Below are positions 24,873 to 36,639 of a stretch of 64,000 nt of DNA, in pieces. How positions within the stretch are numbered: the stretch's first letter is position 1; every line of letters begins with the position of its first letter. The DNA comes from Schistocephalus solidus. Lineage: Eukaryota > Platyhelminthes > Cestoda > Diphyllobothriidea > Diphyllobothriidae. Below the pieces are notes generated by a model. The model did not search any database and had not been told where the DNA came from. It saw nothing but the letters and a program-made list of their open reading frames with translations. Position numbers and translations under genes: made by a program. The stretch covers positions 1-64,000 of the forward strand of contig WEDG01002880.1 in NCBI GenBank assembly GCA_017591395.1, in the 5' to 3' direction.

Positions 24873-26399
24873 ACATCCGGTAACCCGAACTTCTTTCAAA
24901 CACAACCAACACAAGGAATGAGCAAACCATTTACTGTAAACAAAACAGAAACAGAACATGTAAAGAACAAAAAAAACAGAATAATGAAAATTATGAAAAG
25001 CTTAAGATAAAAATCAACTTAAATCTGTAAATGCTGGTATTATGCAGCATTAGACCCTTTATGCGTTTCTTAGTGATCTTATCGTAGACCTCAAAGCTTA
25101 TCTTAAATCCCTAATCGTAATCTTTTCCAATATACCTCATCTTTAAATCCTAACCCCAAAGTGAACCAAAGCCGTGACTGTAAAACTTAAATCCTAACTA
25201 AACAATTATAACGTTAACGGGAAAACCCAAACCCAAACATTTACAACCGAATCATAATCCTACTCCTAACTTTAACACGGTAAACCACACCTTGACCTTA
25301 TCTTGATGTTTAAACGCTAAAACTAACCCTAATCTAACCAATCTATCCAAAAGTGAATAATCCTATCCCCAACCTTAACTACTAAAAGTTTCATTACACT
25401 TATGCTATGGTTAATAAAAAACCCTATATAAATAATATAAGTATGCAAATTTGGTAAAAAATTTGACGCGAGGCTACATTTGAGACATTCCCCGTCAATT
25501 TAATTTACAATACTTCTGTGCTCCTAAGTCAACCTCTGTTGATAAAATTCAATACCCAAACATTTTGCTCATATGCACTTGCTCACGTCAAAAACAGATA
25601 CAGTAGGGCGAACAGAATGTACATCTTGCACAGAAGTTCCCTTGTATCGTTTCCCCAGGGAGGATGAAATTTTATTCTACTGAGCCTCCTTATTATGGAA
25701 CGGGTTGTCCCGACCACGAGCAGTTTATGGAGGGGTCAACAACGTGTATGTCATAATTAAGTCTGGCTAAGTTCATCGCTCTTGCCTTGTGCAAATTCCG
25801 AAATGAATTACGCACACATTACTTGGGCACCAAGCTTAAATTCCAGTTTCATTATCTTCAGTGGTCGAAGTAATGGCTGATGCTGGTTTGATAATAATGC
25901 AAAAGAATCAATGATTTCAAAAGGCTTTGTGAAACTTATTTTTCGATTTGGCTCGCCCTAACGTGACAGCCGCATGGCCTTACCCTAATTAATGAATTTA
26001 TTGATGTCCTCTCTTGACCCAGGGTCAAGGTTTGATGTGAAAAACAAGTTACCCTCTTCTGTGGGCTTTTAGTCATTGTCCAAATTATTAAAAAAAGACG
26101 AATGGAAAATTTTATCCATGTTCGTAACGTGGCGTGGCTCTCGATTTCGAAACGTTTTTGCACTATTGCAAGGATCCAAGTAATTGCATGTGTTGGGACT
26201 CATGTCAATTCTTCCGTTCTTCATTTCGATAAACATTGGGCATTCGCGGAAAACCTTTGGCTACTCTGATGTCAGGTCAGCAATCCATTAAGGAAAACAT
26301 TAAGATGCCAGGACACTAAGTATTCATAGGGCCTTGACTACGATAAAGTAAAAGGCCAAGAAGTAAATCTTCCTAAAATTCATGCAAGTAAAACATCGT
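24873..26399. other. AT-rich spacer containing degenerate CCTAA-rich DNA
   Basis: No gene is recognised. Between about 25100 and 25340 the plus strand has many scattered CCTAA, CCCAAA and AACCCTAA-like motifs, consistent with decayed telomere-type (TTAGGG)n sequence on the minus strand. The rest is anonymous. Confidence 0.45.
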
Positions 26400-27240
26400 C
26401 TGCCTACAGTCCAGGTATGTTGCCACTATGCTTAGGATATAGCTTCGCTAGCTTCAAGCTTTGGTGGTCTACAGTCTCTGGTGTCACAAGTGACTGAGAT
26501 TTCTAAATCAGTTGGTTTATCCATACACGCTGGGAAGACCAAAGTGTTTTCAAATTGCGTGTCTGAACAAGAGAAAACGTTCCTAGGGATTAAGGGCCGT
26601 CAACTGGAAGACGTGGAGAGTAATCAATCCCTCGGGCGAAGTTGCTAGCGAATAGGCAGAGTAAGGACGACGTTACCTTTTGATGTGAGACTGATGGCCG
26701 GGCTTTCTTAATCCTTATAAAGTGTCTGCAGAACCGACGGACCTCTCCGATTCCACGCATCCGTCCGGTCAGTTCTTTTCTATGGATGGGAATCTGGCGA
26801 TGTGCACATGAACGGTGAATAAAAAATGGAGTTATTGAATAACCACCGCTTGAGGATCATTCGTGAAATGAAGTGCACTGACTTCAGCCCAAATAAAACT
26901 CCAAACATGCTGCGCAGACATCATAGGGATATCCCAGATCATTAAAGAAAGACGACTGAGGCAGGTTGACACCTAAATCATTATTCTCACGAACTCTGCG
27001 TTGGTCCCCCGATGCACCACCATTACCCACTTTTAGTTGGCGAAAATGGAGTAAATTAAAGAACCGTCTTCACACAGTTTGTCGAGACATGGATTGGTTC
27101 TTCGGCTTTCGGGATTCGGACTCCGTCGTTGGCGAAGAGAATGAGATAAGCTGTCGAGATCTGCGGCCGCGGATCGTCGCACGCAGAGCGGTACAGTCCG
27201 TGACATAATCGAGACCCGGTGGATCAGGCATGATCACAGA
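26400..27240 (+). pseudogene. RTE-like LINE reverse transcriptase, 3' part
   Basis: The plus strand starts near the catalytic box, with HYA*DIASLASSFGG where YADD is expected (26427-26438, now with a stop). It continues as QVTEISKSVGLSIHAGKTKV, FLGIKGRQLEDVES, the segment ..LFYGWESG.., then HRLRIIREMKCTDFSPNKTPN, and finally MDWFFG..SAAADRR-like blocks in shifting frames (26966-27208). This order (GL.I...KTKV, LG, LLYG.E.W, LR.I) is the C-terminal half of RTE-clade LINEs. Stops and frameshifts abound and the 5' half is missing. Confidence 0.68.
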
Positions 27241-28669
27241 TGTCCCAAGTGCTTAAATCTTAAACTAACTTAACATTGAGCAGGGCCATAACTTAACAAA
27301 ATTTGAATCCACGAAATGTAAACAGATTGATAAATTCAGGTGGTAACAATATATTGAGCAGAGATCTGTCTCACCAATTTTAAAAATTTCTGATATACAG
27401 GTATTATGCCGAGAAAATCAACTAAGATGCATATGAGCACAAGAGCTTGAAGGACCAAACAAAAGCAGAAGTACCTAAAGATTTTATTAGGTTACGAACA
27501 AGTAAGCTTGAGAAATGTGTCGAAAAATAATGAGACAGCATAGAATGCATGCTAGATTTGTAAACGTCAATGGCTTTTCAAAACATTAGAACGTGAAACG
27601 TGGTTGAATCTGAAAATGGTTTAAATTTGAACGAAAGTATGAGACCAACCGCTGATTTGCAGAAATTAAATCACAACAGATTCCTCCATAAATTCCTTCA
27701 AACTTATACAGGGAAAGAGTCAAACGTTTTTTTGAAAAAAAACATACAGGTATCGAGCATATAATTAGAGGCGTCTCTCTCGCCGTTTAACAGATATATA
27801 GTTACAAATATAAGCCAAATAATACCTTAAAAGGACTTGAAAATTATATTTCTGCCACGAATTTCTTGCTACTTATTTGTAATGCAAGCGAACACACTGT
27901 TTTGGGTTACTCAGTTATCCGAATTAATTGAACGTCAATTTCGTATTTGCAGACATTTAGATTATCAGAAAAACCCACGTAAGCACTAAGAATTCCGTAA
28001 ATTTCTCCTCATACCCATCTCCAATTTATCTAATTGGGCCTTCCCCATTAGCTTGCGGCCTACCCCAAGGTCAGGGTTTTTTTTAGAACCTGACCAGATA
28101 GACCTTTGTGCACTCTGGGGTCTGCAAGTTATTTACTAGCAGGTTTTTCCCTGTTCTTGTTTTTGGCCGCCATAAAGTCTTGTCCAAAAAAGCTGGCTTT
28201 AGCCACGAGAGCTATGGCGTTCCGGTTAACGAATACGACTACAGAATACATCTGCAGTTGAACTCTGCAGTTATAAATTCCAGATTGATGTTTTAGGTTT
28301 ATTATATATGGAAAATATTTTAAAGTACATGCAAAAGGAAGAAAAGGAAAATTTCATCATGAAACTTAAACTTAGTTTTTAAATAGGTTTAATTGGGTAG
28401 ATTTGGAAGGAATGCGTGCCGAAGTTCACAAACAATTAAATGCCCAACCTACCTCATCCACGCAGATTGAATGAATGCCATATGCAATAAATATTTTTGT
28501 AATTGGTTGGCTTTCTTTTGTACTTATTCCAGTTTCTCGGCAACCTCATTGTTTATTGCTTTTTTCTAAAATATGTCATTGGGCTGTCCAGTTTGCGTGT
28601 TTAACACATCTGCATATGCTAGTAAGCGTTCAATGCCTTAGAGAGGCAAGACTAACTTCTTCGTTCGTT
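27241..28669. other. No gene recognised
   Basis: AT-rich sequence. Open frames such as 28475-28720 are unsupported and partly overlap the repeat that follows. Confidence 0.5.
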
Positions 28670-29030
28670 AGCGAACGGCGAGCGTTCATCAACGACTGCA
28701 AGTCCATATTCCCGATTTAAACCGGCAAGACAACGAGCCCTTGACTTAATGATTAAAGCGTTGAACTTCTGATTAAATCTTCGCGGATTCGATCGTCGGG
28801 TGGTGCACCAACTGGGATAAGGTATGCCTAGCTGACAACGGCTATTACTTAGAAATGGCAATTCTATTTTCCCTTGTCTTTGCCGGCAATGCTAAATGCC
28901 TATTCTACTACTAACCATTGTGCAGCTGCTCCCGGGATTTGATGGGAACGATTGAGTTCCGTTAGAGATCGGCGAACGTTCAGCAACGAATGCAACTTAC
29001 TTTTTGCTGGAAACTTGTAAGACAAATTTA
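28670..29030 (+). repeat. Short repeat cluster with a tRNA-like segment (possible second SINE family)
   Basis: Two ~60-base direct repeats (28670-28735 and 28966-29027) share GGCG(A/G)CGTTCA, CAACGA..GCAA and AGACAA. They flank a segment at about 28737-28815 that reads like a tRNA head. It has an A-box-like TTGACTTAATGATTAAAGC, an anticodon-arm-like stretch, and a B-box-like GCGGATTCGATCG followed by GGGTGGTGCACC. Pairing of a full cloverleaf is poor, so this is a guess that it is a tRNA-derived SINE. Confidence 0.35.
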
Positions 29031-29199
29031 TGCGTTCGTTACTTGTACGAGGTAAGTACCAATTTTTTTCCAAAATGTAGGGAGCGATAAGCAGGAGAAG
29101 TAACCTTCTCGTTCACACAGCTTAGCAACAGACATTCAATTTATTTCAAACGTCTATCTGTCCGCATGTAACAGTTATAAATTTTGCCAATTACGCGAC

Positions 29200-29395
29200 G
29201 TAGCCCCAATTTTCGAAAATATATTTTAACGCAGATTAAACAATTACTTTTCTCGAAAAAAGGAGTCAGACAAAGGGGGAAGGCGAAATAAAACTTAACA
29301 TACAGTCTTGGTCATGCAATATGACCGTTGCTAATCTGTGACCGAAAAATGAATCAAGTCTGGTTTTTCCACAATCCCTTCAGTTAAGGTTTTAT
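29200..29395 (+). repeat. Dispersed repeat pair, copy 1
   Basis: Colinear with 34501-34685. Shared blocks are GTAGCCCCAATTTT, GAAAAAAGGAGTCAGACA, CATGCAATA(T/C)GACCGTT, CTGTGACCGAAA and AGTCTGGTTT. Class unknown. Confidence 0.75.
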
Positions 29396-29949
29396 AAACT
29401 CCAAGAATTTGTTACTCTATGCTTTGTGCGGATGATTCTGCGTTTGCTAGCCTATTGCATTAAAGGCAGTTATTATTAGGGATTCATTATTTGAGACACT
29501 TGTTGCTGAACATAAACGGATATGGGTTACTTAGTGTTATGCGACGTTCCAGTGTGTAGTTCTCGATTCCACCTTTTTGCATGCCTTTTTACGTTATGGT
29601 ACTGTTGTCCTTTGGTTAGCCCTATTTTATATTAATTTGAATTGTTTAGGTTGGAATAGTTTGATGTCTAGTTCTCATTCACCTTGGGGTTAAAAAAGAC
29701 TTAGATGGTTTTCTTGCCTTTATCGGTCGCAAATTTGTGTCGTCTCCCTCCTGATCGCAATCTATTTGCTCAGATTGGCCCATACTTCTGCGTACCATTG
29801 TTTGGTGCGCAGCCGGTTTGCTTGCTTCACTTGACGTTAGATTCGAATTAAACGGTATCTTGTCTTTTTTGGGCACAAAATTGGTTCATTTTCTTCCCAT
29901 TCGCCGATCCATACTCAGTTACGCCGTTTACTTGGAAAGGACCTAAAAT

Positions 29950-30001
29950 ACAATAGTAAATATAGTACATAGTATAGTATAGTATAGTATATATATATAT
30001 G
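29950..30001 (+). repeat. (TAGTA)n / (TA)n simple repeat
   Basis: TAGTATAGTATAGTATAGTA passes into (TA)n. Confidence 0.9.
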
Positions 30002-30183
30002 ATGTATTGTACCCAGCTACGAAAATATTTAATAAAAGGTGAAAGAAGTATCCGCAAAAAAGTGGATACTAGAGTATAGAATCGAATCAAGTTTGTGACG
30101 TTTCCCATATGGCATCTTTCTTTTGACGAGCAAACGTTTTTTTCTTTTCTTATCCTAATTTTTTTGAATTCAGACATATTTTA

Positions 30184-31120
30184 AGGAAAGTAAAATGCAT
30201 TTTCCATGTTGAATTCCTAATTCATTCTAATTTATTTGATCTGCAACCGGATTTCCAGTAATAAAAGTGATTTGACTGAGATAACTTCATAGCTAGTCTT
30301 GACGTATTCGTCATAGATATTTCTGGGAATAAAATCAACTTTTCATTAATGAAAATGGGCTTAATCCTGATATTTTTGGGTATTAAAGTAAACTTTAAAC
30401 ACCATATAACCCTAGTAAATTCCATTTTGACTTTGTTTATCATCTTTTTTTAGGAAAAAATAACCTTTCCATCCTGAACTCCTAACTTATTCTAATTTAT
30501 GCAATATTTAAGTCTATCTTTTCGAAAAAAACAAATTTTTTTCCGTCATAAATTCCTCCTTATCCTTAATTTATTTGAGGTCTGAGGAGTAAATTTAAAC
30601 ATTTTAGTCGTATTCTCTTATATTATTTTACGTTTTTGATATATCATCTATTTTTAGTAATAAAGTCATGGTTTCCAGGATAAATAAGATAGCTTATGCT
30701 AACGTTTTTGATGGGTACTATCTGTTACATGGATAAAAATAAGTCTGCCACATCCCAATTTCCTTCGGAAAGAATTACCTTTCCGTACCATTGTCCATCG
30801 TGATCCCAATTTCTTTGTTTCCTGATGTATTTGAGATTACACTCATTAATTTTTGCCCTTTATTCCTAAGTCATCCTAATGCATTAATTTTTGAAAGGAA
30901 AGTTACTTTACCATGCAAAGTTTCTCCTTAATCATAATTTAATTGAAATCTGCTATAATAATTGGTGAAAAATATTAAAGTCTATCGCACTCAATTCATA
31001 CCTTTACAAATATTTTTGATCTGTGATAGATTATTCACAGACAGAAATCAAAAGTTTTGTCCTAAAGTAATCCTCTTTCATAATTTATTTGCTTTCGGAC
31101 AATATTTGGGATGCGGATTT
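30184..31120 (+). repeat. Degenerate AT-rich tandem repeat
   Basis: A loose motif recurs: GGAAA..A..CTTTCC, then a short gap, then TCCTAA.TTATTCTAATTTATTTGA and a CTG-type end. Occurrences begin near 30184, 30454, 30530, 30768, 30860, 30897 and 31030. Copies are diverged and spacing is irregular (about 75-90 bases or multiples), so it looks like an old minisatellite. No coding potential. Confidence 0.5.
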
Positions 31121-33478
31121 ACTTATCTATCTAAAAACGTCAAGTACTTGCGATTTATGGTGAAGCTTAGATTGCCAACGAATCTGTTATTAACGGTTGC
31201 TGTTGACCATCTTCTATCACGTTGAATTCAGTGCAATGTTTGTGTTAAAATGTTGACAGCCCCTCACTTATTCTCAATGCAGACTTGCCTTTTAAAAATT
31301 GTCAATCCCTTGCCAGTTAAGCCTCACAACTAGATCCCTAAATGTTCCTCTACTTCTCATCTTGTGATCCCATTCCAGTGCTCTATATGTTGACTTAAAC
31401 AAGAAAACACACCTATCTGCCTTTTCCATTAGGTTTTGCTTTATTTCGACCATTTTATGAATAACTCCATGTTTTCAACCCGCAAAAGCCCTATAAACAC
31501 TGACCCCGTCTATGAAATGACTTGCCAACCACGCGTTCTATACAGATTCGCACTGTAACCTTGATCAGAGTTATTTTGAATATTAACTGAAATAGCTTTG
31601 TCCAATGAATAAACAAATACCATTATGGTAGAGAATGCTATTTTTCACACAGTTAGTTGAAACTACCATTTAGCTCAGGCTTTTTATCCAAATACTTACG
31701 TGTATTAGTGGACAGAAATCGAGTTACCTCATTCGAGGGGATTAAACAAGATGTCAAACACCATACATGGGCATTAACGGACCCCTAGCCATCGTACACG
31801 AGCTCAAGAAATCTCTTTTCTGTCGACCACATATTACCATATTTCCGGAATTTACTTGGTAGGTCTTCAACAGGCTTGACTTACAGAGCCAAAATTCTGC
31901 ACTGCCAGCCTTCACTATTTGAATCTTTTATTCCGCTGCAGGTTAAGACACACTTGTATGAGGTCGCGAAACATGTACATTAATTCCATTAGCCTATTTT
32001 AGTGGAAACACGCATACATAAGCGCGTAATATTATTTTTGCAGCATACAACAACATTGCTTCAGAATCGAGGAGCCACGTCCGTCCTAGCCAACTAACCA
32101 CCGCTAGCCCTTCAGGAGCTCTGTGCTTGCAGGGTCATGAGACAAAATTTAATTGTTATATAAGAATACTATTGGCAACGAATGCTAATGCGACCATAAT
32201 AACAAAAACAATTGATAGGTTTAGATGTAGGTTTAGGTTGCGTGTAGGTAGGCGGGTAAAATGTTCTAATTCAGTGCTCACTTGAACGATGGCGCTGGGT
32301 ACATAAAATAATTTTCATTGCCAACGTATAACCACCCCTTCCCCGATCTTTATAAAAATCCAACCAGGAAACACCAATGGCCACACTTCCCGTATTACAC
32401 GCCTATATATCCATTACGTTCGTTCGAGGGATCACACAAGAATTCGTCGCTATTATTTTATGTAACAGTGGACAGTTATCTGAAAATCCATCGTTAAGCT
32501 CACATTAACATTGTTTGCACTTTGTGTAACTTTTATCGCCATGCCCATCAAAACACTGACAATATGGGGTATCAGAGCACTTTTAAAGCCTTGAGGACTG
32601 TGTGACAGTGATAGATTTCTAAAAGTGGATTTTGTCTTCGTATAAGAATGGGTCTGTATATCGGACCATGAAAATGTCAACCATGCAGCAAGGTTAGGTA
32701 TGAATGTCCTGCGCTTCATTGTACGTAGGCCTCGGCATTAATATTGTAGAATCTGGCAGTTAGTTATTTAAACAAAATGCATTTGGTGCGCAGAAAAAAA
32801 TATTTCTGCAAAGATTTTCACAAAAACCTTTCCTTGTCATTTTGGATCATTTGGCTGCCTCGAAAATAAGATAAGCCACGGTCTAAGTATTTTATCTTAT
32901 CTTCAATTGCATTTCAGAAATTGCAAGAAAAGACAATTGGAAATATTATACCTGTTGCCAATGTCGTTTATGGCCGAAAAGGCAGAAAATTTCATAAAAC
33001 AGGAACTGACGGCCGAGACATGACTTAAATGATGAAAAAGCCAAAATTAGTCTGTAATGTAGATTGTTACTAAACGAACGGCAATTTCTAGTCACAAAAG
33101 ATACCATATCTGCATTTATTGGATAACTATAAAAATCTACCAAATTTCTGAATTTTCGTTAGATCGCATCAATCGATTCCACGAATCCGAGTCGTCAAGC
33201 CTGGTTATCTAAATTGTTTCTCACGTGCCTAACGAGGAATCGGTCTTCTTGTCAGAAGGACTGGAAAGGCTATATCCAGAATTCAAAAATCTTGGTTCAT
33301 CCTCATAGCATGTCAGCGCATTTTTCACAGCAAACCATCGAATTCGCTGTTGCTCATGCTGGGCAAGATCGATCGATGCTGGGATACGCAATAGTACTTA
33401 GGACTGAGAGTTAGGCTCGCCGGTTTGGTTATGAATGTAGCCGTTATGTTACTCATACCTATGAGCGTTCCGAGCAAC
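31121..33478. other. No gene recognised
   Basis: AT-rich spacer. Open frames (for example 32453-32719 minus) match nothing I know. Confidence 0.5.
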
Positions 33479-33501
33479 CACACCGTCAAATGAACGGTGT
33501 G
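33479..33501 (+). repeat. Short perfect hairpin
   Basis: CACACCGT and ACGGTGTG form an 8 bp stem around a 7-base loop. There is no T-run after it. It may be chance or the end of a small inverted-repeat element. Confidence 0.55.
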
Positions 33502-34080
33502 ACATTTGGAGTTAGTGAAGCGAAGTCATGCGAGGCATATTCCATTTGACTGCCCAATTCGTCCGCTAAATTCACCTGCATAGGTGTGCAAGCGTATTCT
33601 GTTTTCGAGAGACATAAATCACTTCTTTCCTGGAAAATGGTAAGAAAAACTTCTATATATGCCTCAGAGACAGCGCAAATCTATTTTTCTAATTGATAAG
33701 TACGATATCCAGTATGGTTTGTGCTTTCCTGCTCACAGTTTTCGTACAGGCAGTTTTTTAATTTTTAATCGGTTTCTATCTGCACTCAGTAGTTTTAAAT
33801 TGTCTGGTCTGCTGAAATTCCACAAGAGGAATCCGAACAAACATAAATTACAACCTTTGCTGATTGTCCCTTTGGAAAAAATTGACTTTTCATCTTTCTT
33901 ACATGGATTTTGAAATTATGTTCACCAACCGAGATAATTCCCTTCTTAGCCTCCCTAAAGCCCGTTAAATACGTTGTCGAGTTATTTATAATCAACAAAC
34001 GGGCATACATAGACAGACTTCCGCAGAGATTTAGACGCATAATCCCATGTAGGTTGTGAAAACTGCCGGTAAGGATTACT

Positions 34081-34300
34081 TAGACAGGGTATTAGAACCG
34101 ATACCCCCGTTATGCCAGTGGTTTTGCACCGAATTCCGGGAAAATCGAGGTAAGGTGTAGGGTGAGCGTTATATTTAAATTAAATTTTAGCGTGGGTATG
34201 GGGCCATAGTGTTAGGGATTAGGGTGGGATTACGGTTCTGGTTAAGTTTATGTTATATCTAGTGTTACAGTTAGGACAAAGGAAGATTTAAACTTCCTGA
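34081..34300 (+). repeat. Degenerate TTAGGG-like repeat element
   Basis: The left part, AGACAGGGTATTAGAAC followed by GATACCCCCGTTAT, matches the reverse complement of the right end of the terminal-inverted-repeat element at 58909-59157. It is followed by G-rich sequence with GTTAGGGATTAGGGTGGG and scattered TTAGG-like motifs. The matching right terminus was not found, so this is probably a truncated copy of the same element. Confidence 0.5.
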
Positions 34301-34500
34301 ACTTATCCGCAGGGCCACTTTTATTACTTAGGTGGTACCCTCCTTAACTATGTCCTGTTTAAGGCCCATATTTTGTAATTCTTTCCTTAATGCTTGCTAT
34401 TATGGGATTGGGCAATGACCTGCGTATACTGCTCTCCTCTAAGTAGGTCACATTCGATTATCTGATAGAACCTTACAATTGAAGCAATGAGGCTATTAAT

Positions 34501-34685
34501 GTAGCCCCAATTTTATTGCAGATTACACAGTCACCTTTCTTGAAAAAAAGGAGTCAGACAGTTGTTAAAGACGAACTCTAACTTAGCATGTATTATTGGA
34601 CATGCAATACGACCGTTAATACTCTGTGACCGAAACTGTCTCTAGTCTGGTTTATCCCCAACCACTTTGGCTTAGGATTTTAAGT
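34501..34685 (+). repeat. Dispersed repeat pair, copy 2
   Basis: Second copy of 29200-29395, ending about 35 bases before the solitary tRNA-containing retroposon. Confidence 0.75.
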
Positions 34686-34732
34686 TGAAAGCATTCATCG
34701 CCATATTCCTTGTGTAAATGCTTTACGTTTTT

Positions 34733-35017
34733 TCCTTTGAACCACTTGTAAAAAACGGCGGCCTAGGTGGGATTCGAACCCATGCCAGCATGGGGAAGGC
34801 TTAAGTAGAGCCAACGCTCTAGTCAACTGAGCTACGAGGCCCCACCGGGAGCCGTAAGTTTAATCACACTTGGGTCAAGTTATCCGCCCAGCCTACTGCA
34901 ACGTATGGAATCCACCAATTCTGATACAGCAAGCTGACTGCCCAAGCAGGATTTCCTAAGCAATCAATCTAGAATCCACCAGATGACTACTAGGCACAAT
35001 TAATTAGTAGAGGATTT
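34733..35017 (-). mobile_element. Solitary tRNA-containing retroposon with flanking direct repeats
   Basis: Same unit as the array at 10449-11239 but alone. Read on the minus strand it runs body, tRNA-like part (34760-34841), short tail with T6, then GGTTCAAAGG and an A6 stretch. CTTTACGTTTT occurs immediately outside the A-tail end (34721-34731) and again at 35033-35043 beyond the other end, after a short TTTACG-rich filler. An A-tail next to a direct repeat is the signature of retroposition by LINE machinery. The tRNA-like part is at the 3' end, which is not the usual SINE layout. Confidence 0.65.
34760..34841 (-). tRNA. tRNA-like sequence, copy 4
   Basis: 82 bases. One base of the acceptor 3' strand differs (CTAGGCC for CGAGGCC) and the T stem has a mismatch (CATGGG), while A- and B-boxes remain. 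The anticodon stem GGCT/AGCC and anticodon ACT are kept. Most likely a retroposed, non-functional copy. Confidence 0.5.
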
Positions 35018-35043
35018 ACGTTTACATTTACGCTTTACGTTTT

Positions 35044-36304
35044 GTTGATCATTGTGCCGGAGGAAGAAATAATTAATGTTTAGGGTACGGCTTATTTTAA
35101 GATTATGTTGAACCTGGATTGCAATCAGTTTTTTTTACAATAAATAGCCGAATACTGTAATTCGAGTTGTTGCTTTCTTGCACTCAGCCAGTTGATGCCA
35201 TCATTTGCTTAAAGAGTTTTTTCAAAATAATAAATCGTATAGTGAGGATGAACTGGCAGTGGACAAGTCGCATCTTTCACGCGAATAAACAAGAAGGCCA
35301 ACACCGGATGCATACATTTCCTGAACATCATCCACCGCAAATAAGCCAAAGACGTCTTTTTGTTTGTCTGTCCACGTAGTACCGAATTGGCAGAATTTAC
35401 AGTGGAGGCATCTTCTAACAACGAAAGAAAAGAGTTGAATTCAGGTACATGGCCAGCATCTGCGAACGCGAAGGTATGTTAGTCAGACCTAAGTTTACGT
35501 AGGACTTGACTTACAGAGTAGAATTTCTGCATTCGTTTGAATATAAGATGAACGCTTAAAAATATGTATTGGTTACGTTGGGCAATGATTTTTCGTCCCA
35601 CAACTTCAAGTATTCAAAAAATTAAGCAAACGCTTTTTTACTTATTTTTGATCCAAAAGGATTATTGTACTGTACCGATCTGACTGAGGAGTGTTGTTAT
35701 ACTCCTTTGCTTCAAAATCTTGCTTTTGCGAACTATCGACTGTATTATAAAAGTCGTCACAAAAACGTTGGTTCCGGGAGAGATACAAGAAGGTTCTGCT
35801 AGAGGTCATGCATGCAACCGTGCGGTATCTATCATCTTCTCCATTAATCTATGGCAGAATATAAGAGTGCTTTTTTTCGAGCCAACTGGAAGAAGTTTTT
35901 ATTTTGAAGTCAAAACGCTGTACTCTCCCGAAACATCACGCCTGTATGTTTTCGTGCATATCTGACCGATGCATGGATTACAACCAATTTTTCTTTAGCA
36001 TATCCACCTTTGAAGTAACGCGTAACTAAAAAGCACAACCAGATATCTTTCACTCACATTAATAGGGATTATCCTTTAAGGCCACCTGACAAAATTTCTG
36101 GCCAGCTTCTCTCATTCTTCAGGACTTCGGTAGTTAAGGAAAAAATGCCCTATTCCAAGAAAGCAAAATTGCAGTGCTATTTACCACATCAAATTTATTA
36201 AGATTGTTGTGTGTATGCCGGTCAGAGCGACAGCACATTTTCCCACTAGACAGCGTAAGCACCGCGAACGATGCTGTTCACCGCCTACCCTTCGGCTTGG
36301 CGGA
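35044..36304. other. No gene recognised
   Basis: Anonymous AT-rich sequence with short unsupported open frames. Confidence 0.5.
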
Positions 36305-36435
36305 CGCGGGGCCGGTGACATGTGCGTAAACTAGTTTAGCAAAAAATAAGGCTTGTGCCGCACTTTTTGCATTCATCCACCCTATTGCGGTCTTAAAAAA
36401 AACATCAAGAAAACCGGAGACAGGATCGGGCTCAG
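36305..36435 (+). repeat. Unclassified dispersed repeat, copy 2
   Basis: Shares GGTGACATGTGCGTAAACTA, GCCGCAC and GAAAACCGGAGACAGGATCG with the copies at 14349-14490 and 63069-63210. It lies just downstream (in LINE sense) of the RTE-type LINE relic. Confidence 0.55.
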
Positions 36436-36639
36436 TGAATGAGAAGTCTAAACAGCCAATTTGTACGAGCTATACGTGCCTTATTCACGCATAAGACACC
36501 TTAGTTTTACAGCAGAAACAAAGATGTTATTTGGACTCAAACAAGAGAGGAACGTCATAGAAGCCACACCACAATGGTCCTATTACATTTTGGCTCTCCG
36601 TCCTAAGAGTACCAGACTATCCTGTCAGTTGGTGGCCCT

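Noticed and set aside
25100..25340. Chromosome-end telomere
   Set aside because: Motifs are scattered and degenerate, not perfect TTAGGG tandem units, and ordinary sequence continues on both sides.
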